59,361 nucleotides of DNA from Rhodospirillales bacterium (GCA_014859895.1 JACZKS010000193.1:1-59361), one strand, 5' to 3'; numbered from the stretch's first letter, positions 18,006 through 26,405 are shown. Program-made: numbers and translations. The notes: a model not told the origin generated them from the sequence alone.

Positions 18006-18916
18006 TGCGCCCCCACGATGCCGAGGGAATAGAGATCGCCAGGCGTCCTCACCAGATCGAACAGCAGCTGCGCGCATACGGTGAGCACGAGGGCCGCCAG
18101 AAGAACGCGAAGCTGGTCGCCTGGCATCTTGGCGCCGGCCCGCGCGCCGAACTGAGCGCCAATCACGGCACCGATAAGCAAAACCAGGGCCAGTGTGATG
18201 TCGACGGTCTGGTTGGTGACGGCCTGCAGAACGGTGACGTTGGCCATCACGAAGACGATCTGGAAGAGCGACGTCCCGATGACCACCGTGGTCGGCATGC
18301 CCAGCAGATAGATCATCGCCGGAACCATCACAAAGCCGCCGCCCACCCCCATGATCGCGCCCAGGACGCCGACCAGGAAGCCGATGGCGATGGGTGGCAG
18401 GACGCTGATGTACAGGCGCGACCGCCGGAACCGCGTCTTGAACGGCAGGCCGTGGATCCAGAGATGCGTGTGCTGGCGGCGGCGGACCTGCCGTTTGCGG
18501 CGAATGGCCGCGCGTACGCTCTCGATGAACATCAGGCCGCCGATGACACCCAGGAAGATGACGTAGGAAATCGTAATCACCAGGTCGAGCTGGCCGATTT
18601 CGCGCAGGAAGGTGAACAGCCAGACGCCTAAGCCGGACCCCATGATGCCGCCCACCAGCAGTATCGATCCCATCTTCAGGTCGACGTTGCCCCGGCGCCA
18701 GTGCGCGATCGCCGCGGAAACCGATGCGGCGACGATCTGATTGGCGCCGGTGGCGACCGCAATGGCCGGGGAAATGCCGATGAACATCAGAAGCGGCGTC
18801 ATCAGGAAGCCGCCGCCGACCCCAAACAGGCCGGAGAGGAACCCGACGCCGCCTCCCATGCCGAGGATCAGAAGGAAGTTGACCGACATCTCGGCGATGG
18901 GAAGGTAAATCTGCAT
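18002..18916 (-). CDS. TSUP family permease (TauE/SafE), alphaproteobacterial long form
   Basis: From ATG 18916 the product is 304 aa with about eight helices. The repeated signature appears twice: GVGFLSGLFGVGGGFLMTPLL and FLVGVLGAIMGVGGGFVMVPA. A basic cytoplasmic loop (AAIRRKRQVRRRQHTHLW) separates the halves. These permeases export sulfite, thiosulfate or similar anions. In-frame upstream starts up to 19075 exist but add non-membrane sequence; ATG 18955 has a better ribosome site (GGGGGAG), so the start is uncertain. It heads the operon with the TIGR02186 protein and Usp, and is divergent from the DsrE-TusA pair. Confidence 0.87.
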   Translation of the reverse strand: MQIYLPIAEMSVNFLLILGMGGGVGFLSGLFGVGGGFLMTPLLMFIGISPAIAVATGANQIVAASVSAAIAHWRRGNVDLKMGSILLVGGIMGSGLGVWLFTFLREIGQLDLVITISYVIFLGVIGGLMFIESVRAAIRRKRQVRRRQHTHLWIHGLPFKTRFRRSRLYISVLPPIAIGFLVGVLGAIMGVGGGFVMVPAMIYLLGMPTTVVIGTSLFQIVFVMANVTVLQAVTNQTVDITLALVLLIGAVIGAQFGARAGAKMPGDQLRVLLAALVLTVCAQLLFDLVRTPGDLYSLGIVGAQ

Positions 18917-19250
18917 CGACAGCTCAGTCGCGTTCGAAGGAAAGGGGACGCGCATCTCCCCCGCCATGGCAACGCCAGCGGGAGCCACGCTTCTCGCCGA
19001 CTTCCTGCTGCACGGCCATAGGGGCGCCTTCCATGGCAAGATGCCCGACGTGTCGCGCATTCCCCCGCGGGACAAAGGGCAGGGTCATCTAAATGGCCCC
19101 CCAGCGGCTTGTCAACTCGGTATTCTGCGGCGGCGCAAGGCATTTCCCCACAATTTGAATGGATGTCATCGGCGGTGGATTGTCGATCCGCTTTCCGGTA
19201 TTTTAGGTCTTCCTAATGTTATCATGCCCGATCGCCAGGAGACATCCGCC
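18917..19250. other. Divergent control region between TSUP operon and DsrE-TusA genes
   Basis: This 334-nt gap holds no ORF I can support. Its right end becomes AT-rich and contains the perfect dyad TTAGG-TCTT-CCTAA (19203-19216) inside ATTTTAGGTCTTCCTAATG, 35 bp before the dsrE-like start. This is a candidate operator for a sulfur-responsive regulator; no such regulator gene is adjacent. Confidence 0.35.
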
Positions 19251-19757
19251 ATGAGCGGGGAAGACGCCATCGCCAAACAAAAGCAAATGACCATCATCGT
19301 CACCAAGGGCGCACTTGACTTGGCGTATCCGCCGTTCATCCTGGCGACCACCGCCGCCGCCATGAATGTCAACGTGTCGATGTTTTTCACTTTCTATGGA
19401 CTGCAGCTTCTCAAGAAGGACCTTGGCCACCTAAGGGTTTCACCCCTCGGCAACCCCGCCATGGAAATGCCGCTGGCTGGCCTCCACCTGACTGTGCCCA
19501 ACGCGGCCGCCGCGCTGCCCGGAATGGAAGCGCTCAGCACCACCCTGATGCGCAACCTCATCAAGCGCAAAGGTGTGGCTTCCATCGAGGAACTGCGCGA
19601 GGCCGCCATCGATTCCGAGGTCGAGATGATCGCCTGCCAAATGACCATGGACCTGTTCGAGTGGACCGCTGCGGATATGGTCGAGGGCATCGTCATCGGC
19701 GGCGCCGCCACTTATATGGAAAAGGCCTTGAAGTCCGACATCAACCTGTTCATCTGA
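19251..19757 (+). CDS. DsrE/DsrF/DrsH-like sulfur-transfer protein
   Basis: The 168-aa product belongs to the DsrE superfamily: KQMTIIVTKGALDLAYPPFILATTAAAM is the nucleotide-like strand-helix start, VSMFFTFYGLQLLKK follows, and Cys129 lies in EMIACQMTMDL, where DsrE2-type proteins keep the persulfide-carrying cysteine. The C-terminal AADMVEGIVIGGAATYM is also typical. Such proteins pass sulfane sulfur to or from TusA in the cytoplasm or at the membrane. ATG 19251 is preceded by AGGAG; an ATG at 19224 is less likely. tusA follows after 39 nt. Confidence 0.85.
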   Translation: MSGEDAIAKQKQMTIIVTKGALDLAYPPFILATTAAAMNVNVSMFFTFYGLQLLKKDLGHLRVSPLGNPAMEMPLAGLHLTVPNAAAALPGMEALSTTLMRNLIKRKGVASIEELREAAIDSEVEMIACQMTMDLFEWTAADMVEGIVIGGAATYMEKALKSDINLFI

Positions 19758-19796
19758 TCGGCCGAAGGCGGAACCCTCGCACAAAAGGAGAGCCCA

Positions 19797-20018
19797 ATGG
19801 CGGAACTCGACGCCCGCGGATTGAACTGCCCGATGCCGATCCTCAAGGCGAAGAAGGCGCTCAAGGATCTGGCGGCCGGCGACACCCTCAAGGTGGTGGC
19901 GACCGATCCCGGTTCAGTCAGCGATTTTTCCGCCTTCTGCCGGACAACGGGAAACGAGCTCGTCGAGCAGAGCGAGGAAAACGGCGTCTACACCTACGTG
20001 ATCCGCAAGTCCGCCTGA
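19797..20018 (+). CDS. tusA: Sulfur carrier protein TusA
   Basis: The 73-aa product has the SirA/TusA fold: LDARGLNCPMPILKAKKAL with the sulfur-carrying Cys11 in CPMP, then DTLKVVATDPGS and YTYVIRKSA. It accepts persulfide sulfur for transfer to tRNA thiolation, molybdenum cofactor or sulfur-oxidation enzymes. Pairing with a DsrE-like gene fits the sulfur-trafficking branch. A GGAG ribosome site lies upstream. The last 25 nt overlap the convergent metallophosphoesterase gene. Confidence 0.95.
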   Translation: MAELDARGLNCPMPILKAKKALKDLAAGDTLKVVATDPGSVSDFSAFCRTTGNELVEQSEENGVYTYVIRKSA

Positions 20019-20872
20019 CCTTTTCCCGGCCAACGAACGGAATCGCTGGCGATCGGCAATCCCGTCCGCTGCCGCTCGGCGGCCGGCAGGATGTCGAGGT
20101 TGGGCCACAGGCCAGTCTCCAGCCCCCGTGCATACCCTTCCGGCAGGCCACACTCGCGCATCTTGCGGGCCTGGGCGGCGTGGTCGTAGCCGAAGGATCG
20201 ATGATCGAGGGCAATATCTCCGCCTTCCGGCCGAAGGACGCTGTACCAGCCGCGCGGCGTGCCGTCGTTGGCCGGCATGCCGATGACGCCCGCGTTGTGC
20301 CAAAGCCGGCCGCCGACGACGCGGCTGAACGGCAGGCCGCAATGACCGGCAATCACCGCGTCGGTGCCCAGGCAACGGAATTCCCCGGCGACCTCCTTTT
20401 CGGGCATTGAGGCGAAGATGAAGCGGTTGATCCGCGAGGCCCCACCGTGGATGACCCGGAAGCGCCGCCCGGCCATCCGGAAGGCAACCTGGCGCGGCAG
20501 GGTTCGCATCCATGCCTTGGCCTCGGCGTCGAGGTGAGCGGCGGCGTAGGCGAACCATTGTTGCGACAGCACGTCGCAGGCGCTTCCCGTGGCGAAACCG
20601 CATCCGCAGTCGGCGCCGTTCCCGGCCAGTTCTTCCTCGCAGTTGCCCATGACGGTGACGATACCGGTCGCGCGCAGCAGGTCCACCGTCTCCTGCGGGT
20701 CGGCGCAGTAGGCGCAGACGTCGCCGGTACAGAGAGTGCGGGACGCCGGAATGCCCAACCGGCCGGCCTCGGCAAGCACGGCGCGGGTGGCCTCCAGGTT
20801 GCCGTAGGGGCCGCCGAACACCAGGATCGGCGCATCGATGGTTCCCAGGTCGAGGATCGGCCCCTCGATCAT
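19994..20872 (-). CDS. Metallophosphoesterase (calcineurin-like)
   Basis: The 292-aa product has a YfcE/diadenosine-tetraphosphatase-like arrangement of metal ligands: FGGPYGNLEATRAVL in place of the usual D-x-H, CTGDVCAYCADP (GDxxxx), VMGNCEEEL (GNHE-like, here GNCE), HGG and GHCGLPFSR (GHxH-like, here GHCG). Several usual His/Asp ligands are replaced, so metal binding or activity may be altered. I start at ATG 20872; the longer frame enters the symporter gene. It follows the symporter by 16 nt. Its 3' end overlaps tusA. The substrate is unknown. Confidence 0.72.
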   Translation of the reverse strand: MIEGPILDLGTIDAPILVFGGPYGNLEATRAVLAEAGRLGIPASRTLCTGDVCAYCADPQETVDLLRATGIVTVMGNCEEELAGNGADCGCGFATGSACDVLSQQWFAYAAAHLDAEAKAWMRTLPRQVAFRMAGRRFRVIHGGASRINRFIFASMPEKEVAGEFRCLGTDAVIAGHCGLPFSRVVGGRLWHNAGVIGMPANDGTPRGWYSVLRPEGGDIALDHRSFGYDHAAQARKMRECGLPEGYARGLETGLWPNLDILPAAERQRTGLPIASDSVRWPGKGQADLRIT

Positions 20873-20888
20873 GGTCCCGGTCCCGCCG

Positions 20889-22313
20889 TCAGGCCGGCTG
20901 AACGGCGCGGCGCGGCAGCAGCGCGGCGATGAGCGCTCCCGCCACATAACCGGCCGTGCAGATCAGCAATCCGAAAACGTTGACGCCAAGGTCGTCGGCA
21001 TAGCTGCCGGTTCCGATGTCGAGGGCCGCGGGCAGGATCGCGACCCCGGTCGCGCTTTCGACGGTCATCACGATACCAAGGACGAGGCCCGGCCAGAACG
21101 CCAGATGGAAGCTCAGCCGTCCGGCCGGCCTGATCCACGCCAGCAGGAAGATTGGCGCCAGGCCCATCACCATGGTGCCGCTGATGGTCGTCGCCGCGAT
21201 GACGGCCGGTCCCACCTGGCCTCCCAGATAGATGGCCAGCAGCGGCAGATTGCCCAGGAGCGCGATGGCCAGCATCACCTTGCGCCCGCGCGCCGAATGA
21301 CGCTCGGTGGGCGGCGCCTCGTCATTGGCCCAGTCGCGCGCCCCCACCTTGGCCGCCGACGCGAAAGTGGAGTCCAGGGTCGAACCGGCGCTCGTCAACA
21401 TGATGGCGTTGAACACCAGCATCATCGGCAACCCCAGCGCGGCGGGAACGGCGACGCTGGGATCGCCGGCGAGACCCATGGCGCGGGCATAGAGGCCGAC
21501 TCCCGAAAACAGCAGGATGAAGCCGCCCGACACCAGCCCGGCCAGCAGGAAGGCACGCAGCATGACGCCCGGCCGGGTGAGAAAGGCGCGATCGGTCATC
21601 ACCGGGTCGTGGAATCCGTAGGACAACACCTGGACCAGGGCCAATCCGGCGAAGGTCACGCCGGCGGCGTGGGAAGCCGGGCCGACCTCGGGCAGGCCCG
21701 AGGCCGCCAGCCCTGGGCCGACCGTGGCCAGCACCGCCACCAACAGGGCGGCGGCCAGCAGCATCTGGGCGCCGTCGGTAAGCAGGCTGGAGCGCATGCC
21801 GCCGCGCCAGGAATAGTAGAGCGTGAAGCCGGTGATGGCCGCCGCCGCTCCCCAATAGGCGAGGCTGCCCTCGGCCCCGAAATAAAGCGCGCCCACCTTG
21901 GTGTTGGACCATACCTCGTTGAACAGGCGGATGGCGACGGCCGCCAGGAACAGCTTGGCGCAGAACGGCCCGTATTTGGCGACCAGGAACGCCGGCAACG
22001 AACGGAAGCCGCCGCGAACCCTCAGGAAATAGACCGTCACGCCGACGACGACGAAGCTCAGGTAATAGAAGGAATAGCCGATGCCCCCGGCGATTCCGAA
22101 CGCCGCGCTCAGGCCGGCGGCGTTGGAAATGGACTTGGCGAAGATCCAGGTGATGGCCGCGCTGGCCACCAGCAGCCACAACCCGGGCTCGCCTCCCTGG
22201 CGCGACCGGCCGTCAAAAAACTGCCCGGCGCTGACCTGGCGCGGCATGATCGCCCAGATCAACGCGCCGTAACCGGCCAATACCAGCCAGGGCAGCATCC
22301 CCGCAATCGTCAT
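20889..22313 (-). CDS. Sodium:solute symporter family protein
   Basis: The 474-aa product has 12 to 13 hydrophobic helices and SSS (SLC5)-type features: ITWIFAKSISNAAGLSAAFG in the second helix region, YYSWRGGMRSSLLTDGAQ, SYGFHDPVMTDRAFL and SAGSTLDSTFASAAKVGARD. It should import a small solute with sodium. The specificity is not clear; no proline- or acetate-specific context is present. AAGGGGA lies before the ATG at 22313. It is the first gene of a two-gene unit with the metallophosphoesterase. Confidence 0.87.
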   Translation of the reverse strand: MTIAGMLPWLVLAGYGALIWAIMPRQVSAGQFFDGRSRQGGEPGLWLLVASAAITWIFAKSISNAAGLSAAFGIAGGIGYSFYYLSFVVVGVTVYFLRVRGGFRSLPAFLVAKYGPFCAKLFLAAVAIRLFNEVWSNTKVGALYFGAEGSLAYWGAAAAITGFTLYYSWRGGMRSSLLTDGAQMLLAAALLVAVLATVGPGLAASGLPEVGPASHAAGVTFAGLALVQVLSYGFHDPVMTDRAFLTRPGVMLRAFLLAGLVSGGFILLFSGVGLYARAMGLAGDPSVAVPAALGLPMMLVFNAIMLTSAGSTLDSTFASAAKVGARDWANDEAPPTERHSARGRKVMLAIALLGNLPLLAIYLGGQVGPAVIAATTISGTMVMGLAPIFLLAWIRPAGRLSFHLAFWPGLVLGIVMTVESATGVAILPAALDIGTGSYADDLGVNVFGLLICTAGYVAGALIAALLPRRAVQPA

Positions 22314-22405
22314 GGCGAAATCCCCTTCGGATGCCGTGGCCGTCGTCGCTTCCCACGTACGCAGGCACCCCGGAGAAGGCAAATTACAACCGCGTGATCG
22401 ACGGC

Positions 22406-22690
22406 CTACCGATCATTCGCCTGGCCACCGGACTTGATCCAGCGGCGCAGCACCGAGACCGCCTCGTCCGGATGCCGCTCGACAATGCCGCCGACCGTCC
22501 GTTTCGAGGACGCGCGGACCCGCCCTTTGATGCGGCCACTGTCCGGCCTGTCAGCCTCGGCGGAAGCCGCTGGCGGCGATTGCGGTGTCGGTGCGACGTG
22601 GGCGGGGCGGGAAGGGCGTCGCCGAAGGAGCACGGCCACGCCCATTACGGCAATCAACGCCAACAGGCCGAAAACCAGGGTTTCCGTCAT
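22406..22690 (-). CDS. Small membrane protein with FliF-like C-terminal tail
   Basis: This 94-aa protein has one N-terminal helix (residues 5-22, LVFGLLALIAVMGVAVLL), a Pro/Ala-rich linker (residues 26-50), then a basic stretch and RTVGGIVERHPDEAVSVLRR, residues 64-83. The V-x-x-HPDEAV-x-x-LR-x-W pattern closely resembles the extreme C-terminus of the flagellar MS-ring protein FliF, which binds FliG. No flagellar genes are in the window. It lies 92 nt upstream of the symporter start on the same strand and 39 nt after the ACT gene. Function is unassigned; the resemblance is by eye. Confidence 0.7.
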   Translation of the reverse strand: MTETLVFGLLALIAVMGVAVLLRRRPSRPAHVAPTPQSPPAASAEADRPDSGRIKGRVRASSKRTVGGIVERHPDEAVSVLRRWIKSGGQANDR

Positions 22691-22729
22691 GGTACCTCGT
22701 CCGGACAGGCCGGCAGAAACGGGCGCGTT

Positions 22730-23257
22730 CTAGGCGATCTTCTCCCAGCGACAGGCCAAGCCCAACTCACCCGCCGTGTTGTCGACGGTGGCCAGGCACG
22801 ACGGCGCGCTGCCCTGGGGAATCCACACGTCGGCGGTGATGGAGTAGCGCTCTTGGCCGCCATCGACGCCCTTCTGGGCGTTGAGGCGCACGACGTTGGC
22901 CTTGAACTGCACGAAGACCTCGCACAGGCGGGCGATCAGCCCGGGGCGGTCGCCGCCGGTCACGGTGACCCGATGGGTGACCCGGCCCGAGGGACCGTGC
23001 GTCGGGGCCATGCCGAACGGGCGCACGGCGATATCGGCTTCGGCCAGTTCGGGGATCGCCTTAAGGTCGCTCTCGACCGTGGCCAAGTCGACGCCGTCGG
23101 GCAACCGGCAGATGGAGGTGAATTCGGCGCCGCCACCCAGCACCGCGAACACGGTATCGCTCAGGTTGCCGCCGAGGTCGAACAGGCGCCCGGCAATCGC
23201 CGCCACCAGTCCCACGCGGTCCGGACACAAAACCGAAATCAATACCGTCTTGGCCAT
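22730..23257 (-). CDS. Tandem ACT-domain protein, GcvR-like
   Basis: The 175-aa product has two ACT domains: MAKTVLISVLCPDRVGLVAA (residues 1-80) and HRVTVTGGDRPGLIARLCEV (about 88-170), each starting with the D-R-x-G-L/P-G-L ligand loop. The arrangement matches glycine cleavage system repressor-like proteins that sense amino acids. It starts at ATG 23257 with GAGGGAAA upstream; the longer frame to 23386 is not needed. Neighbours give no hint of the ligand. Confidence 0.82.
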   Translation of the reverse strand: MAKTVLISVLCPDRVGLVAAIAGRLFDLGGNLSDTVFAVLGGGAEFTSICRLPDGVDLATVESDLKAIPELAEADIAVRPFGMAPTHGPSGRVTHRVTVTGGDRPGLIARLCEVFVQFKANVVRLNAQKGVDGGQERYSITADVWIPQGSAPSCLATVDNTAGELGLACRWEKIA

Positions 23258-23452
23258 GGTTTTCCCTCTACCCTCGAAATGTCCGCCTTCCATAATGATG
23301 TTTTCGGCCGGAAAGGAAAGGGGTCTCGGCGCCTGTCCACCGGCCGGCCATTTGGGGATTATCGATCGGTAATCTGCGTTAACCATTTCATGCTATCGTT
23401 TGTTGCCGATGGCGGTTCGCGGAGGTTGCGCCGCCCTGGAAAAGGACGAGCG

Positions 23453-24547
23453 ATGATCGGAAGGACGGCACGAACGTGGGGAGGAGCCCTGCTTCTGCTG
23501 GCCTCAGCCGTGCTGTCCGAGGCTCAGGCGGCGCCAGCGCCGGGACAGGTCTACGAACATCCGCAGCGCAAATACACCGTCACCGTTCCCGCCGGCGTGC
23601 GCATCCGCGAGCCCGGCGATACGGTGGACATCGCCATCGATTCGGACAAGGGATATGGCGTCATTCTGCAAACCACCGACGCCGGCCCCGATACGACCAT
23701 CAGCGAAACGGCGGCAACCCTGGAATCCGCCTATCTGGGGCCGGGCAAGCCGTGGGAGCGCAAGATCGGGCAGGAGGTCTTGCTGATCGCCGGCATGGTC
23801 GCCTTCAGCGGACAGTACGAAGGGGAGGGAGCACGCTACCACGTCGTCATTACCCGTGGGCCGGTCAACACCTACACCTTCATCTTCCGGGCCCGCAGCG
23901 AAGCGTTCGACAAACTGAATCCCGAGTTCCACTGGATTTTGAATGCCTTCCGTCTGGCCCCCGGCGACATGCCCCCGACACCCGCCGCGCCCGCCCCCGT
24001 CCAGCCGACACCGGCCACGGAACAGGCTGCCCCCGGTGCCGGCCCCACCGTGCGCCGCTTCGCCGAACACAGGCTGGGTTACGCCATCGAATATGACCCG
24101 GAGTGGGTCCTCGAACGACCGACCGCCGAAGCCATCATGTTGAGCGGCGCCGAGGGGACGGATGCCTTCTATGCGACCGTCAGCATCCAGAACGTCACCC
24201 CGCCCGACGCCGAAACCGCCGTCCAGGCGGCATCGATGGCGATGGATCAGATCCGCACGCAGTTCGAGAAGCAGGCGAAGGACGTCGACTTCGAGCGCCA
24301 GGGCCCGTACATCTATAAGAAGGACGACGTGTTCCTGCTGGGTCAGGAATTTGCCGTCTCCTACTTGCAAGGCAAGCAGGCCTACCGCCAATGGTCGGTG
24401 GTGGTCCCCCGGCCGGAAGGAAAGGTCGCCTACATCTGGTCTTACCGGGCGCCGGCCGACCAGTTCGCCCGCTACATGAAGACGGCCGAGCGCATCCTGG
24501 CGTCATGGGCCATCGCCAAACCCGAGCAGAGCGCCCAGAGACGCTAG
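23453..24547 (+). CDS. Secreted protein with two similar domains
   Basis: The 364-aa product begins with a signal peptide (GGALLLLASAVLSEAQA). Two segments look related: residues about 35-165 (QRKYTVTVPAGVRIREPGD ... EFHWILNAFRL) and about 205-355 (EHRLGYAIEYDPEWVLERP ... MKTAERILASW), separated by a Pro/Ala linker. Each resembles DUF1795/PsbP-type folds. No catalytic motif is visible. It is 16 nt upstream of another secreted protein gene, so the two may work together in the periplasm. The real start is ATG 23453 (AAGGACGAG upstream); the upstream open frame covers antisense of other genes. Confidence 0.75.
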   Translation: MIGRTARTWGGALLLLASAVLSEAQAAPAPGQVYEHPQRKYTVTVPAGVRIREPGDTVDIAIDSDKGYGVILQTTDAGPDTTISETAATLESAYLGPGKPWERKIGQEVLLIAGMVAFSGQYEGEGARYHVVITRGPVNTYTFIFRARSEAFDKLNPEFHWILNAFRLAPGDMPPTPAAPAPVQPTPATEQAAPGAGPTVRRFAEHRLGYAIEYDPEWVLERPTAEAIMLSGAEGTDAFYATVSIQNVTPPDAETAVQAASMAMDQIRTQFEKQAKDVDFERQGPYIYKKDDVFLLGQEFAVSYLQGKQAYRQWSVVVPRPEGKVAYIWSYRAPADQFARYMKTAERILASWAIAKPEQSAQRR

Positions 24548-24563
24548 GGAGGCGGTAAAAGGG

Positions 24564-25331
24564 ATGCTGTACCGCCGACTTCGTGCCCTGCTGCTCGCGG
24601 CCGGCTTGGCGGCTGTGGCTGTCCCTGCGGCCGCCCAATCCCCGACGGACGGCCCGCTGCCGCCGGTCGAAGACCTGGTCCACTACTTCGATACCATCGT
24701 CTTCGGCTCCGAATTCGGCCCGGATTACGCCAGTACGGTCATCGCCAAGTGGCCGGGAGACACGCTGACCGTTTCGCTCGAGCAACGCGCCACGGAGAAA
24801 CACCTGAGTTTCGTCTCTACCCATCTGGCCACGCTGGCTCGCCTGACGGGAAAGAAGTTCAGCGGAACGAAGACGCCGGAGTCCGCCGCCATCCGCGTGC
24901 TGTTTCTGCGCCGGGCCGAAATGGCGGCGATCGAGGGGCCCAACATCGATCCAAGGGCCATACGCGAGGCTGCGGCGGCGGGAGGTTGTTACTTCATGTC
25001 CTGGAAGCAACCGGAAAGCCGCATCGTCAAGGCGATCGTCGTCGTGAACGTCGAGCGCGATCCCGCGCTGATCAACAGCTGCCTGCTTGAGGAACTGACC
25101 CAAAGCCTGGGCCTGCCCAACGACAGCGACGCGATGAGGCCATCCATATTCAGCGACCGCGACAACCTCTATGAGTTGCCGCCACACGACGCCATCCTGG
25201 TACGCACCCTTTACGATCCGCGCATGCAGGCCGGGCTGCCGCGGGCCGAGGCCCTGGAGGTCGCCAGGACGATCATTTCCGAGTTGGCGCGTCCTGCAAG
25301 GCAGCCCACATCTCGTGGCCGAGGCGGATGA
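24564..25331 (+). CDS. Secreted DUF2927 family protein
   Basis: The 255-aa product starts with a signal peptide (LLLAAGLAAVAVPAAAQS). The mature part has HYFDTIVFGSEF, LTVSLEQRAT, INSCLLEELTQSLGLPND and RTLYDPRMQAGLPRAEAL, which I recognise as DUF2927. That family carries an ExxxQ..LGLxxD motif reminiscent of a degenerate metallopeptidase, but activity is unproven. It follows the two-domain secreted gene by 16 nt. Its last 59 nt overlap the convergent Nudix gene. Confidence 0.8.
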   Translation: MLYRRLRALLLAAGLAAVAVPAAAQSPTDGPLPPVEDLVHYFDTIVFGSEFGPDYASTVIAKWPGDTLTVSLEQRATEKHLSFVSTHLATLARLTGKKFSGTKTPESAAIRVLFLRRAEMAAIEGPNIDPRAIREAAAAGGCYFMSWKQPESRIVKAIVVVNVERDPALINSCLLEELTQSLGLPNDSDAMRPSIFSDRDNLYELPPHDAILVRTLYDPRMQAGLPRAEALEVARTIISELARPARQPTSRGRGG

Positions 25332-25728
25332 CCCGTTCGGTTTCCGACCACAGCTTCAGATCAGCCAGTTGGTCCAGGGTAAACCAGCCGACGGCGGCGG
25401 CATCGTCGCCGGCGATGGCGGCATCGCCGTCGGACTGGGCGACGACGTCGACGAGGGTGTAGTGGTAGCGGACCCGGCCGTCGGGATCGCGCGTGATGGA
25501 ATCGATGACGTCGACGACGCCCAGCACCTCGATGGTAAGGCCGGTTTCCTCGCGCACCTCGCGGCAGGCCGCGTCGAACACCGTTTCGCCGGTCATCTGG
25601 GCGCCGCCCGGCAGGCTCCAATCGCCGGCCCTAGGCGGATTGCCGCGACGAGCCAGCAGGACTCGGCCCTCGTTAAGAACCACGGCGCCTACGCCGACGA
25701 ATGGACGGTCCGGATATTCACGGCTCAT
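25273..25728 (-). CDS. Nudix hydrolase
   Basis: The 151-aa product carries a full Nudix box, G-x5-E-x7-REVREETG-L, in GAQMTGETVFDAACREVREE followed by TGL. It opens with VGVGAVVLNEGRVLLARRG and SLPGG. The overall form is ADP-ribose pyrophosphatase/NUDT-like; the exact nucleotide substrate is not readable. It overlaps tail to tail with the DUF2927 gene and is divergent from the cyclic-nucleotide-binding gene. Confidence 0.9.
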   Translation of the reverse strand: MSREYPDRPFVGVGAVVLNEGRVLLARRGNPPRAGDWSLPGGAQMTGETVFDAACREVREETGLTIEVLGVVDVIDSITRDPDGRVRYHYTLVDVVAQSDGDAAIAGDDAAAVGWFTLDQLADLKLWSETERVIRLGHEMWAALQDAPTRK

Positions 25729-25771
25729 GGAGATCGACCGCAGCGGGTGTCAATTGTGACTGTCGCGGGTG

Positions 25772-25784
25772 ACACTAGAAGTGT
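25772..25784. promoter_or_regulatory. Palindrome in the Nudix/cNMP-protein divergent gap
   Basis: ACACT-AGA-AGTGT is a perfect 13-bp inverted repeat midway between the two divergent starts. It is a possible operator; nothing identifies its protein. Confidence 0.3.
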
Positions 25785-25821
25785 AACGTGATTTCGGCAA
25801 TCCCCAAGGGGCAGGGCCGTA

Positions 25822-26226
25822 ATGGTGCAGGACAGGGTTCTCGAACGCAAGGTTTTCCAAGCCGGGGAAATCATCTTCAAGGAAGGCGACGAGGGCCTTC
25901 GCGCCTATGTCGTGCAGGCCGGCGGGGTCGAAATATTCAAGATCAAGGACGGCAAGCGCGTCGTGCTTGGCATCGTCGGCCCGGGTGGTATTTTCGGCGA
26001 GATGGCGCTGATCGACGACGTCCCGCGCATGGCCTGTGCCGCCGCCGTCGACGTCACCACCGTCATCCTGATTTCACGCCAGATGCTGGAAGAGAAGCTG
26101 TCCAAGGCCGACCCCTTCCTGCGCGGCCTGATCAACGTTTTCGCCAGCAACCTGCGCTTGATCGCGCAGCGCAACATCGTCGACGATTTCCCGCATCCCG
26201 GCAAACCGGCCACGCCCGAAGGCTGA
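25822..26226 (+). CDS. Cyclic nucleotide-binding domain protein
   Basis: The 134-aa product is a single cNMP-binding beta-roll: FQAGEIIFKEGDEGLRAYVVQAGGVEIFK, then GPGGIFGEMALIDDVPRMACAAA with the FGEMAL-x5-R phosphate-binding cassette, and a C-terminal helix. There is no DNA-binding or channel domain. Stand-alone cNMP modules of this kind occur in many alphaproteobacteria, usually with unknown partners. GGGGCAGGG lies before the ATG. Confidence 0.87.
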   Translation: MVQDRVLERKVFQAGEIIFKEGDEGLRAYVVQAGGVEIFKIKDGKRVVLGIVGPGGIFGEMALIDDVPRMACAAAVDVTTVILISRQMLEEKLSKADPFLRGLINVFASNLRLIAQRNIVDDFPHPGKPATPEG

Positions 26227-26405
26227 AGATTCCTCTGCTTCCCGGGCGTCACCGCTGGCTGGCAATCCCATTCGGAAAGAACCACATCAACTATTCTACG
26301 GGAAAACGAAAACTATTCCCGTGTATGGCGTGGCCCATTGCCTTTCCACTGCATCTATACGATGGTGATGCCGTAAAAAAACCGATCCTCGGAAATAGAC
26401 GACAA

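Noticed and set aside
20838-22397. 519-aa plus-strand frame over the symporter
   Set aside because: Low-complexity Gln/His/Gly-rich shadow; the minus strand encodes a clear SSS symporter.
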